A stretch of 64,000 nucleotides of DNA from Chamaecyparis obtusa (lineage: Eukaryota; Streptophyta; Pinopsida; Cupressales; Cupressaceae): contig BSBK01005649.1 of the NCBI GenBank assembly GCA_027943335.1, positions 1,568,001 through 1,632,000 of the forward strand, written 5' to 3'. Each line of letters opens with the position of its first letter. The first letter of the stretch is position 1. Both the position numbers and the translations under genes were made by a program. Below the pieces are notes generated by a model. The model was not told where the DNA came from and made no database searches. It saw nothing but the letters and a program-made list of their open reading frames with translations. Below, one piece after another: positions 23,148 through 35,196 of this stretch.

Positions 23148-23822
23148 TGACGCAAGGCAAGGAGCAAGAGGGGCCAAACAATGGCGCACCCTAATGATCC
23201 AAGCCTACAACACACATGTAGAAGCAACAAACAACAACAATGAGAGAGAGAATGCCAGATCTTTCACATATTATCAAATATTAGAACCATACATGTCGGG
23301 TTGTAAGGCCTTCTCGGTTAGGGCCTAATATTACAATGAATCTCAGAAGTCCTCAAACATGCAAGGATCTGTCCCAAATCTCTAATCTATATCTACTATC
23401 TTCTATCCAAAAATTGCCTCTAAACTACAACCAAACATCTACATTTATACAAGAAGCTACCAAGCTGAGTCGGCCTTCAGATCCACAATCAATGGAAGTA
23501 ATGGTCAAATCTGGGACCACACGCTTCCCAATGATGGATTCCAACATTAAATCTACGATTCAATATAAATGCATAAGTCGGCCACAACAGGAAATAAAAC
23601 TAGACTTGTCGATAAGCAAGATAACCGAGCAACAGATAGGTAATGTCGAGCGCTAGTGAAATAACCGACCGCCCAGGAGAGAACTGACCACACTCGATAA
23701 CCAAAGGAAACTGACCAACTACCGACCAACTCGGTCAAAGCAGAAACCGAGCAACACAGACAAAACTCCAAATTCTTTTTGGTGACACAGGATTGCCAAG
23801 GACCCGAGATGCTCCTACATCA
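23148..23822 (-). repeat. B3 5' LTR
   Basis: 675 bp, homologous to 17876-18532 and, inverted, to the B2 LTRs. The minus strand starts TGATGTAGGAGCATCTCGG, and the shared LTR block lies at about 23289-23327. Confidence 0.92.
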
Positions 23823-23827
23823 CAACA

Positions 23828-25132
23828 TCTATAATGGAAGTGAAGGTAAAAAATGTGTATCCATCAAACATGCATCACTATACTCCTCATGAAATGGTTC
23901 ATCGAGATATCATATAGGTAAGAGCCTTCATAAATTTAAGTTAAAATAAAAAATGAAATACAGGAAATTGATCATCCCTAGGTATAATTATAATGTATGG
24001 AAGAGTAACCCTAGAAGGAAGGGCTATATTGTCATCCACATGTATCATACAAGAAGTACATACTCATATATATTGTGTAGGAAAAATGGATCAAGTTCCT
24101 CTATAATATAATAAGTTCTAACAAGGTCCATGAAGGATGAAAAGATGGAGATATGATGCACTAATGCTTCCATGGAATATGGAGAAGTATTTATATGATA
24201 TAAGGATATGATATAACCAAGGGCCAATGGATATAATATCATAAATTATAAACCATGCCTTAATATTCTTGTTGCATGAATAAACATGTGTTAACGAATG
24301 GAGTTGATCGTAAGCCATACTAAGGAATATAGCAATGAAGCAAAAACTAAGATATGGAGGAGGAGTGGGAACCCAATAGACTTGACAAAAATTTAAGGCC
24401 CAAACTTTAAGTATAATTCATGAACAATATTATATATAAATAATTTATGATAAATCTAAATAATAGAATCTGAAAAGAGGAAAATTAGAGTTATCTAACC
24501 CTAAGGTCTAGGCATGGAAGATATATGTTCACCAAATGAAAAGGAAGAATGAATTACTCTTAACCATCCTCTATTAAATGTATGCTAATCTAGGATAAAC
24601 AAATGATTAATCAAATAAATGAGATCTAGAATAACATTTAAATAAAACGAGCCTAATAAAAATAAAGTAAATATAGAACATAATCAATAGAGATAAAGTG
24701 TAAAGTATAACTAATAAAGATTAAAGACTTAAAGAGTAGCATCTATAAACAATCAAATGTAAAAATAATATTTAATAAATGTAAGTAATGAAATCTAAAA
24801 AGAAGAAAATTAGAATTATCTAATCTTAAAGTCTAGACATGGAGAATATAGGCTCATCAAATGAAAAGGAAGAATGAATTACTTTAAGTGTATCTTCTAT
24901 TTAATTTATACTAATCTAGAATAAACAAATAATTAAATAAATAAATTATATGTAGACTAACATTTAAATTACAATCCTATTAATTATAAAAGCATAATCA
25001 ATAAAAATGAAGGGATTAAAATATGCGTATCTTTTAATGGCTCATTTCTTAAGGGATGTACATAAGATTATGGATCTTCAAATATAAAAAATCTAAACCT
25101 CAATTCAAATAAATTTGACATGGCTCATTAAC
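23828..25132. other. Intergenic DNA with an internal tandem duplication
   Basis: No gene recognised. Two copies of a roughly 325 bp unit lie at about 24464-24787 and 24788-25000. They are aligned by aatct(g/a)aaaag, tcta(g/a)(g/a)catgga, ccaaatgaaaaggaagaatg/tcaaatgaaaaggaagaatg and ctaatctag. Confidence 0.55.
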
Positions 25133-25709
25133 TTAGGGTCCGTTTGTTTGTTGGAATTACAGAACGTTGGAATTTACAAATACTGGAATTTGCCAATTCA
25201 GGAAGTTTTAAATCTAGAAAATGGTTTTTGGAATATGGTTGGAACCATTTGGTTCGCCTAGAAGATGAGTGAGAAGATGCATTTTCTGTGTTTGGTTCCA
25301 TAAATCTGAAATTGGAATACCACCTAAATAAGGTTTTTTTTATAAAAATTATTACTTTTTTAACGAGAATGTAATCTTTAAAAGTAGAACAAGCAATCTT
25401 TATTCACTCATATTTCTAACCATCTCCTTCAAAAAGAGAAAATGTTTATTTGTCATTTTGGAGTGAAATATTGAATACATAGAGGAATTAAATGTGATTT
25501 TTCTTGATTATATCGTGTTAGAGAGAAAAATAAATGATTCCAAAAAATACTAGGTTAACTATACCCTGTCTACGATTGTCGAGGAGGCCAACTTACTCGA
25601 GAGACGATCAAGGGCCAAGAGCAGTCGCGTGCACAGAGGGAAGAGGGAGATCACGAGAGTCGACATGGACTTCGCCAAGAGCCATGATGGAAGATTTAAT
25701 TGGATGTGG

Positions 25710-25926
25710 CTAAGCTCCCTACAAAATGCACCGTTGACCAAATTTCAAAAAATGGAAAACACAACAAAATTTCACAAAATTTTCACCATTTGTTCTTCAT
25801 GATCTGCATATTTTGTGGCTAAAAACCACCAAACAATTGCAAAAAAAATCGCTTTGTTTTCACGAATCTGAAAAAAAAAGTTTGAAATTTTTTTTTTGTC
25901 TTTGGTGCATTTTATAGGGAGCTTAG
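25710..25926. repeat. Nested MITE-like inverted repeat
   Basis: The 23-base arms (25710-25732 and 25904-25926) match at all but one position. The left arm starts ctaagctccctac. The 170-base interior is AT-rich with long A and T runs. A dinucleotide TA target site is possible because the arms start inside ctaagc and end inside gcttag, but the exact border is ambiguous. Confidence 0.6.
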
Positions 25927-26375
25927 TCGCCGCCCATTTGATTACCCGGTCATCCTTCCCCCTTACGCCAGCCTTCCCCTCCATAGAAACTACCAAGATA
26001 GACGTGGTTTCTCCAAACTACAAATGCCATTTTTTGAGGATGGGAGTTGTGCATTGGATGGGAGACCCGTAGGCTTTTTTAGTGTGCTAGATGGGAGACC
26101 CGAAAATAATAGACCTACACAAGAGAGATGTTCTGAGAAGGTCGAGCCAAAGGTGTACAAATAGGCGAACAAGGACTAAGCCAAAGGCCCACATGGACTG
26201 ATTTAGACACACATGAACCCTCACCATTCAAACCCCAAAGCAAGATGCTTTCTTTTTTAAAACCACAGACAAAGGAAGCTCGTTGCCATGGGGCTAATAT
26301 AGAGGATGTAATGGAGATGCTTGATTCAGTCACAGTTCTAGGATATAGGCTTAAAATTATCTCTAATTCACATAT

Positions 26376-26376
<1 letters not shown>

Positions 26377-26407
<31 letters not shown>
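26377..26407. repeat. (TTG)n microsatellite
   Basis: About ten uninterrupted TTG units inside the TIR element. Confidence 0.95.
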
Positions 26408-26734
26408 GCAAACTGCAGCTGCTTCAACAAACAATATGCAGACTTCAAATATTTATCAAAATTGATTAACCGTAAAGTGCAATTGGAATTGGTGTTCCAA
26501 TTCCAGGGTTTGAGGTGGAAGATAGGAATGCTCATTTGGGGTAAAATTAGAATATAGAAAAAACCCATTCCGTTTTCATTTTTTAGAAACAAACATGAAT
26601 TAGAAAATTTTGATATTTGAAAATCCCAATTCCAACCCAATTCCACCAAACAAACAAACCCTTAAAGAATGTGCATAAGATTATGGATCTTCAAATATAA
26701 AAATCTAAACCTCAATTCAAATAAATTTGACATG

Positions 26735-28230
26735 CAACTAATAGACATTTATCAAGTTCAAGCAATAATGATCCAAAAATTCAATAATTTAAATTTTAAA
26801 GCAAGCTTAGATAACATCAAAAGTTATTTAAGTTCAAGTGAAGAGATATTTAATATTGTGCTAGATAACATAAAAAATTATTTAAGTTCAGATTATATTA
26901 GTTCTTTCTCTTATAATAGCAAAGTGTAATTTTGAATCAATGAACTTCTTATTGTATGGTCAATTCAACTACTTTTAAGCTATGTTTTTAATGATTATTT
27001 ATTGTAGCAATTTTTAAAATTGATTGTTATTAACTTTCTTTTTATTTGCAATTTTTTTGAGCTGCTATTCTTTATATATTTTTTATTTAACTTTATTCAA
27101 TTAAAAAAAAATGTAAAAAAGTTGTTTTAGATTTCCGTTTACACTAATTCAATACTAATTGAACACTAAAATGACCCATCTATTAGACATAAATAAGTAG
27201 AAGAATAAAATGGCTAAAGTTATGCTCTAAAATTATATATTAGAAATTTATTTTCTCTCTCTAAAATATAATTTTGAAATCAATGAACTTGCTATTGTAT
27301 GGTTGATTCAGCCACTTTTGGGCTATACTTTTAATGGTCCCTATTTATTATAGTGGTCCCTCAAACTGATTGGCACTTCAATTAAAAAATAAAGTCAAGA
27401 GATGATTTTATATTTTTCCTTGAACCTAAATTCATACCAATTGAAAGACAACTCTAAAAACACAAATTGGTATAACTCAATTGAATAAAATGTCCCATCT
27501 TAAAAACATAAAATATAACTAAAATAAATAGAAGAATAAAATGGCCAAAGTTATGCACTAGAATTGTAGATCACAAATTTGTTCCTCCTTTCCAAACATT
27601 CACCTCTTTGTTCTAACCCTGAGTTTATATTCCAAATCCACATGGAACTCTAAACATTTAAGCACCCACTAATACAACAACGACCAATTGCAAATCAAGC
27701 ATGCTACAACATATCTCAGGCATTATCTAATTCCTGACCTGTTTTCTAATATTACCATGAATGCCATTAATGAGATTTGAAAGGTTAAATGCAAATCTTT
27801 TCCCCATATCTTCTCAGAGGTCGCAGAGCTCAAAAGATATCAGGTCATTCTCCAAACTGAGCAAGAAAGCTAAAAGGCATTACAGTGATTAAGATGCAAC
27901 TGAGCAAGAAAGCTAAAAGGCATTACAGTGATTAAGATGCAACATCCATACTGTTGTCAGGTTGCAGGTTCCAACTACCCAAATAAAAACAACAATAAAA
28001 ATATGCATCCAAAAGCATGTGATGTCTCGTTAACACTTAGCTTGCAAAAATGAAAAGGTAGTCCATTTTGGGTATAATTTGCTCTGACTGTAGCAGTTCA
28101 AAAACAAATAAAATCTATCAAGAAGTTATGATTAACTCTCTTTCTGAAATGGTGGTCCGTAGCAGTTCAAAAACAAATAAAAACTATCAAGAAGTTATGA
28201 TTTAACTCTTGTTTCTGAACCTCTGCCAAA
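26735..28230. other. Intergenic DNA made of small tandem duplications
   Basis: No gene seen. It contains three local duplications. About 26925-27262 and 27263-27600 share caatgaactt...attgtatgg and agaagaataaaatgg. A 43-base unit is repeated exactly at 27857-27899 and 27900-27942. A 69-base unit is repeated at 28091-28159 and 28160-28228, starting tagcagttcaaaaac. Confidence 0.7.
27857..27942. repeat. 43 bp perfect tandem pair
   Basis: Two identical 43-base units starting ctgagcaagaaagctaaaag. The lack of any difference implies a recent duplication or an assembly duplication. Confidence 0.95.
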
Positions 28231-28915
28231 TTTAATTAGCAGTAGTAGCTCTCTGGTCCAGGGGTGGCCGATTTGTCAAGATATAAAATATATTTTGCAT
28301 GGTACTTTTGCTGATCCTCAACATCTTTTGCATGGTACTTGTGGCGGCAGGGTACTCTGAAGATTCAACTAAAATGTCACTTGCGTTTATTAGCACTTGG
28401 GTGGAGGACCCACATTCACAGAGGGGCATTTACAGTGTTTTTTTGCAGTTTACTATCTACAACTGGAGGACAATGCTCAGTGACATTAAGAAAAACTTGA
28501 GGTACATATATATGTATGTGTGAAGAAGTGAAGTGGGTCTGTGTCTGATTTGTTGTCTGGGTCTGTGTGTGCATGCTGAAGTGATTGATGGATGGTCATG
28601 GTCCGTTTTTAGGGTTTATATCTTGAGATTTCTGTATAGGATGTCATGTCACAATGGTGATATGACTAGTGTCTCAGGTTCTGTTTGTGGGGTAGAATTC
28701 CATCTTTAGGGACATGCCAGTTTAGAAAGTGTAGGTGACAGTGAGGTGTAACCAAAGTGTTATTTGGTTGGTTGAGGGTGGGAGAAGGGTTGGAGCTCTC
28801 CATCGGCTACACAGTCAATGTTGAGAAGGTTAAAAATGGTTGCACCCCTATTTTGGTAAGGAGATTTCCCATAGGAATGTGGAGAAACTAAGCCCTATTC
28901 CCTCAAGTTCTGTTT

Positions 28916-30005
28916 GGTTGTAAGCATTAGAAAATGTTGAATTTAATCAAATGCTGGAAATGGTCAAATCATAGATTTAATATTTCAATTTTCCATTTTT
29001 GGAATATAGTTTAGACTGTTTGGTTGACACGGAATATGAGCAAGAAGATGCATTTCCTCCGTTTGGTTCCACGTTTTGAAATTGGAATTGGAATTTGAAA
29101 AACGATACCATCTATAACCTGCCACTTCAATTTTACCCCAACTGAAAATCGATTTCAATGCAACTCTCTATGTAAATACTAATTTCTTATTGGACATAGC
29201 CTAAATTATTGAAAAATTCACGCTTGGACTGAATGTTTTGGCCCTAATATCGCATGGCATGTATATCTCCTTGACATCTCCATGTTTGCTAGCTTAAAAA
29301 AGTCATCAATGTGAAATTGAAAGTCTTGTTTTGATAGAGAAAATAGCGATACCAAGACATATAATTCACTGTAATGATTGTAATTTTAACACTCTATGAT
29401 AATACTACAATTCAATTGTGTGTATGGACTTTAGAGATTGAGTGGACCATCTAACAGAGGGAAAAGGCTAGCGGGAGAATCAAATGGAGAAGCAGTAGTT
29501 GTTGGTCCACCATCAACAAGATCTGAAACCATTCCAAAAGGAAATCCACAGCCATTCAAACACAACACACAGTCGCTCCAACACAATACAATAACACAAC
29601 TGTTCCAGCCAAGAAACACACAGCCGCTCCAACACAACAACACAATCGTTCCAGCCAGGAAAACCACAACCATTCCAACTCAACAAAACAACACAATCGT
29701 TCCAAAAGGAAACCCACAACCATTCGAACACAACACAACAATAGAGGAAAATGATGCGAATTTTTTAAATTTGTTTGCACGCGGACCCCAAATGGTTTCA
29801 AAATGGGGATTGAAAAAATGGGAATTTGGCCCTCAAATTTCAATTCCACCTTTTCAAGTGGAAGATGTATATGTTGATTTTGGGTCAGAATGAGCATATA
29901 CATCTCCCTCTTCCAATTTCATTTTGCACAGCCAAATTGAGGATTTGACAAATTCAGAAATACTTTATGACAATTCCTAGTCAATTCTCGCAACCAAACG
30001 GGGCC
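28916..30005. mobile_element. TIR element with Harbinger-like ends, duplicated with its host segment
   Basis: The left end AGTTCTGTTTGGTTG and the right end, read inversely, GGCCCCGTTTGGTTG form a TIR differing mainly by C/T changes. TCA flanks it (28913-28915 and 30006-30008); a 5-base reading CTCAA is also possible. The interior has a minisatellite-like stretch near 29535-29745 built from ccgttccanncaggaaacccacaa-type units, which gives a spurious Thr/Gln/Asn-rich frame (29438-29893). No transposase was found. Confidence 0.65.
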
Positions 30006-30353
30006 TCAATGATAAGAAGTTGGAGTTCAAATGTTTGAAAGAGGCAGCATTAAATGCTAATGTTGAACATCCAAAGTTAGGGTTAACATCATTTTGATAC
30101 TATATTAAGAACTTTTGAATGAAGCAAATGTATTTGATTATATTCATGACTCTATGTTAAATAAGTTTTTATTTTTTATTTTTATAATATAAATTCTTAC
30201 AACAGTAGATTATATTATATAATATTTTAAATTCTTATTTGTTGAATATATGATATTATTTTTTAACTAAAAATTATAGTACTAATATCACACATTAAAT
30301 GGTGGTTCGTATACATACATATAACATGTGTTTTCTTATTTGTATGTATGTAT

Positions 30354-30356
<3 letters not shown>

Positions 30357-30393
<37 letters not shown>
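30357..30393. repeat. (GA)n microsatellite
   Basis: About 18 GA units. The matching place in copy 2 carries (TG)n(TA)n instead (38160-38297). Confidence 0.95.
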
Positions 30394-30395
<2 letters not shown>

Positions 30396-32879
30396 AAAAT
30401 ATAACATACAACAACGACAATTCCCTAATCACCAACAAACTTCTACAAAAATTTAGGGAGATTACAAGAAGCATAAATAAATATAAATTGCATATGTGAA
30501 TAAAAGAGTTGGGGATTGATAGAGGAATAAAGGGAAGAGGAAGGTAATGATGAACAAGGTGAAAGGGGAGAGGGATAGAGAATTGGCGTTGGAAGGGTGA
30601 GGGATGTAATTATTTCTAAGTTAAGGGGGTATTGGCTAGTAAATAAATAAAAGCAAATAAGTGTGTAAAGGAATCAATAATGAAGCTAAAGGAAAGAGAA
30701 GACTCATGCAAATTGAAGAAATAAAGCACATGTTTAAGAATATGGGAGTAAACAAAGAGGAAATGATAAGGAAAGTGAGCATCAAGTAATTTTGTGCAAA
30801 GAGACGTGGGATCATTCATAAGAAGGGGAAAGATGGGTGGAGAAGTGTGGGGAGAAGCGGTGTAAGAATGTCAAAAAGATAAATAAAACTAGAGTGGTCT
30901 TTATCTAATAATTAAAGGAATTTGGGATGGAAACTTTGTAATCTTGCAACAATCATATTGGTATACACCTTAGATTTTATGCATCTACTTTCAACCATAA
31001 CTCTTAACCCATTTACCATTACCACATATAGAGTTATTTATCCTCATAAAACCACTATCACTAGAACTCCACCATTTACAACCTACTCCTTTTCCCCATC
31101 CGTTTCATCCATTGCTACTAGAATCATGTCATTACCCCACATATCCAATACAATTTCACATCCACTACTATATTCCAAACCATAAATGCTCTTAAGCATT
31201 TCCATTGTTAGATATAGCTTTGACCCTAATTATGATCTATTTGTACTAATTCATACAACTAGTAAAGTAGAAAAGAAACTAGATGCACATGGGGTGTCAT
31301 AGGTCTATGATTCTCCTTTTTAAATGTTATAAATGATTTCATATTTGACACAATTTCTTGCACTAACATGGAATTTGAGTCTTATGAGGTTGGTTTAAGT
31401 TCAACATGAGAAACTATTTTAAAAATAAGTCTACAATAGGCGTATACATGTATTTATTCTATAGATAAGGTAGTCCAATGGTTAAATTGTAAAATTATTA
31501 TCCTCAAACACAAGTGTTTCTCGTAATAAATAGGTTGTTGTGAACAACAAGATGTTTGATGCAACACCTAAGTTGAGCACCATGTCATATGATGATTGTG
31601 TATCCAAATGGGTAGAAGAAGCTTTCAGTGTATCATATGATAGTGATATAAATGATTTATTGTTTTTACCAACCTTCAACCATATAGGTTATATGTGGAT
31701 AATTACAACCATAAAATTAATGATAGAAATCAGTTTAAGAATGAGGTAAATAATGTTTCTATCTACAACCTCATCATATTCGACAAAGAGGAATTTAGAT
31801 ATGTACAAGTGAATAATTAAATGAATCTAATCATGATTCTAACTATATAGAGTGTGTATATGAATGTGGTGTAAAGATTAAACAAGAAGCTAGTATTGTG
31901 TTTGATGTAACGCAGCCTTTATTCTTTTTCACAATAGATTTGTACTATACATGGCCACAATGACTGATATTATTGTTGAGCTAGAGGTTATTGCAACCAT
32001 CCATTTTAAGCTTGAATACATTACCCTTTATGAACTTGTGAAGATACTAATCATGTGAATGCATATCAAAACATATTTCTCTAGTGTAAGGCTTGTAATT
32101 TTTCTTATATTATTTTCATTCAGGTAATTAGAAGATGTTGTTACAACAACAAATGTGGAAGAGGAAATATGTCATAAGTATGTTTCTAGCAACACATACA
32201 ACATAGTAAATTGTCTATGAGTTTTAAATAGAGGGGCAATTGAATGGCATGATTCTTCATGTTAGGTGTCTAATGGTTTTGAGATTGGTGCCAATGACGA
32301 TAATGAAGATTTGGATCAAGTGTGTGATCTAAACATAGAAGTGTTAGTATATATAATAATGATGTATATTGGCCAATTAACATGGTCCAAGTTTTGATAT
32401 GGATACATTTGATTATGAGGCTTTTTTTTAAAAGTCTATACCTCTACTATAATGGATAATAATTTACCTAAATTTTAATCTTTAATAGTCCAACATAGAA
32501 GTAATGAGGATATTGGATAGTATCACATAAATTGAGTAGAAATCAGCATGTTAAAAGCCAAACTTTATAAAGTACCTATGCTTGAGGCATTCCAATTCTA
32601 AATGTAAGATGGTTTCCATTTTTATGATAAATAAGGTTGCAACTAGGCATATTTTAATTAGCAGTAGAATTCCATCTTTATGGACATGCTAGTTTTAGAA
32701 AGTGTAGGTGACAGTGAGGTGTACCCAAAGTGTTATTTGGTTGGTTGAGGGTGGGAGAAGAGTTGGAGCTCTCCATTGGCTAGATGGTGAATGTTGAGAA
32801 GGTTAAAAATGGTTGCACCCCCTATTTTGGTAAGGAGATTTTCCATAGGAATGTGGAGAAACTAAGCGGCATTCCCTCA

Positions 32880-33991
32880 AGTTCCGTTTGGTTGCAAGAA
32901 TTAGAAAATGTTGAATCTGGAAATGGTCAAATTATGGATTTGATATTCTGATTTTTCATTTTCAGAATATTGTTTGGATTGTCTGGTTGATCCAGAATAT
33001 GAGCAAGAAGATGCATTTCTTTCGTTGGTTCCACATTTTGAAACTGGAATTGGAATTTGAAAAATGATACCATCTATAACCTGTCACTTCAATTTTACCC
33101 TAGCTGAAAATCTTTTTCAATGCAACTCTCTATGTAAATACTAATTTCTTATTGGACATAATCTGAATTATTACAAAAATTTACACTTGGACTGAATGTT
33201 TTGGCCCTAATATCTCATGGCATGTATATCTCCTTGACATCTCCCTATTTGCTAGCTTACAAAGTCATCAATGTGAAATTGAAAGTCCTGTTTTGATAGA
33301 GAAAATAGCAATGGGATTGGAAAGAGATACCAAGATAGATAATTCACTGTAATGGTTGTAATTTTAACATTCCATAATAAAACTACAATTCAATTGTGTG
33401 GATGGACTTTAGGGTCGATCAAGTGGACCATCTAACAAAGGGAAAAGGCCAGTGGGATAATCAAATGGAGAAGCAGTAGTTGCTAGCCCATCATCAACAA
33501 GATCTGAAACCGTTCCAAAAGGAAATCCACAGGCGTTCGAACACAACACACAACTACTCCAACACAACACAACAACACATTTGTTCCAGCTAGGAAACCC
33601 AGAGCCGCTCCAACACAACACAACAACACAACCGTTCTGGCCAGGAAACCCACAACCGTTCCAACTCAACAAAACAACACAACCATTCCAGAAGGAAACC
33701 CACAACCGTTCGAACACAACACAACAACAGAGGAAAATTATGCGAATGTTTTAAATTTGTTTGCACGCAGACCTGAAATTGTTTCAAAATGGGGATTGAA
33801 AAAATGGGAATTTGGCCCTCAAATTCCAATTGCACCTTTTCAAGTGGAAGATGTATATGCTGATTTTGGGTCAAAATGAGCATATACATCTCCCTCTTCC
33901 AATTTCATTTTGCACTACCAAACTGAGGATTTGTCAAATTCAGAATTACTTTATGACAATTCTAGGTCAATTCCCGCAACCAAACGGGGCC
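32880..33991. mobile_element. TIR element, paralogue of 28916-30005
   Basis: Ends AGTTCCGTTTGGTTG and (inverse) GGCCCCGTTTGGTTG, flanked by TCA (32877-32879 and 33992-33994). It was copied with the segment rather than inserted separately, since both the flanks and the interior match copy 1. Its internal repeat stretch (about 33510-33725) has slightly different unit numbers from copy 1. Confidence 0.65.
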
Positions 33992-34180
33992 TCAATGATC
34001 CAGTAGGAACTTAAAGAAATTGGAGTTCAAATGTTTGAAAGAGGTGGCATTAAATGCTAATGTTGAACATCCAAAGTTAGGGTTAACATCATTTTGATAC
34101 TATATTAAGAATTTTTGAATGAAGTGCAAATGTATTTGATTCTATTCATGACTATATGTTAAATAAGTTTTTTGAATTTT

Positions 34181-35061
34181 TGACGCAATCAAGGATGGTG
34201 GATCCAATTAAGGACAGTCCAAACCTTGTAGCTTCAGATCAACACAGCGGAATACTCAACAACACAACAACAAAATAATTGTTTAACTCTAATTTTCATT
34301 AACATGCCCAGTTGTAAGGCATTCCAGGTTAGGGCCAATTACAATCAAAAACAATTTTGCAAGATCCAATACAATCTCAGCTAGTTCATCTCTGAAAATA
34401 ATCAGCAACTAATGGAAACCCTAAGGCAGATCTAAACTTGAGCTCTCAAGCCTCCAACCAATCTCCTTGTCTCCAAGTGTGCAAACCACTAGCTCTGCAA
34501 CTACAAACTATCAGATAACAATCTGATTTGCAAAATCATTCAAGATCTTTTCCACAACTTCGCCAACTCCAGCTTTCAGAACCTCATCTGATATCCCAGA
34601 TCTGCTAAGTGTGTCCAAACATCTACCCAAACATCCTATAAATACTAGTCATCAGCCACAAGTCAGTTGGATGAAACCTTTAACTCCCCCCAACAATTAT
34701 TAAATTTGATACAAGTCAGCATCAAAATAGCCTTACAAACATTTAATACAACATGTCAGCCTGTAATAATAGCTACCAACAATAAATGCACCAAGTCGGC
34801 CCAACAAATCACACAGAACTCCAGTCGGTAAACCAGAACTACCAAGCAACTGTGAAATAAGCGAGCATGTTAGGCATCGCCAAGCACCACAAGCATCACT
34901 GAGTAACACTTTCACCGAGCGCTAGGGGTTACCAAGTTCCTTCAACGACCGAGCTTCCTTCAGTGACCGAGGCCATCGGTCAAGGCTGCAACTGAGTAAC
35001 ACTGACCAAACATACACCTCCCATGCAGATTCATCGAGTACCCTAGAATGCCCCTGCATCA
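34181..35061 (-). repeat. A2 3' LTR
   Basis: In sense orientation it starts TGATGCAGGGGCATTC and ends gattgcgtca. The shared block is at about 34303-34336. It is homologous to 37058-37960, to the A1 LTRs, and to the fragment at 53573-53701. Confidence 0.92.
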
Positions 35062-35077
35062 GACACCCCAGGTTCGA

Positions 35078-35108
35078 AAAGATGTTCATATGTGAGAAGA
35101 ACATCTTT
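35078..35108 (-). other. Hairpin next to the A2 3' LTR
   Basis: Perfect arms aaagatgttc (35078-35087) and gaacatcttt (35099-35108), identical to those of A1, with a different 11-base loop. Confidence 0.6.
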
Positions 35109-35196
35109 CGGGATTCAGCACATAAACCTCGAACTGGTTCTTCACATACAAGTCCTCCACCTTTTCAGCTTGCATACTCTTCCACTTCAGCTTTCT

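Larger units (their letters stand above)
17876..23822 (-). mobile_element. B3: full-length decayed chromovirus, sister of B2
   Basis: The 5947 bp element is flanked by the target duplication caaca (17871-17875 and 23823-23827). On the minus strand it carries 5' LTR, near-perfect primer site, Gag, zinc knuckle, protease, RT, RNase H, integrase, chromodomain and 3' LTR. The RT frame (20329-21225) is intact with both catalytic Asp motifs. Several single stops elsewhere inactivate the element. In the first 240 aligned LTR bases I counted about 14 differences by eye, all transitions. Confidence 0.95.
25136..26661. mobile_element. Harbinger/Tourist-like TIR element, non-coding
   Basis: The ends form an imperfect inverted repeat: GGGTCCGTTTGTTTGTTGG at the left, and at the right, read on the other strand, GGGTTTGTTTGTTTGGTGG. 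The 3-base repeat TTA flanks it (25133-25135 and 26662-26664), which is the target preference of PIF/Harbinger. It has no transposase-like frame and would be moved in trans. It contains a nested inverted repeat (25710-25926) and a TTG microsatellite. Its subterminal text (gagaagatgcattttctgtgtttggttcca) is shared with the TIR elements at 28916 and 32880. Confidence 0.75.
28231..32655. repeat. Large tandem duplication, copy 1
   Basis: From 28693 (tagaattccatcttta) to 32655 this copy aligns collinearly with 32665-44780, apart from insertions in copy 2. The leading 15 bases tttaattagcagtag (28231-28245) are also found at the start of copy 2, but the next 447 bases (28246-28692) exist only here. 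It contains a TIR element, a GA microsatellite and no convincing gene. Small frames present in both copies (for example 31540-31749) are kept simply because the copies are similar. It shows the unoccupied sites for A2 (near 30165-30180) and for the Helitron-like insertion (near 31880). Confidence 0.88.

Noticed and set aside
26245..26469. Leucine-repeat frame in the TIR element
   Set aside because: It is produced by the TTG microsatellite.
29438..29893. A 151-codon Thr/Gln/Asn-rich frame
   Set aside because: It lies inside a TIR element, follows a DNA minisatellite, and is not kept as one frame in the paralogous copy at 33409-33890.
31540..31749. A 69-codon frame also present at 39505-39714
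   Set aside because: Both copies belong to the same segmental duplication, so conservation is expected without selection. No domain was recognised.
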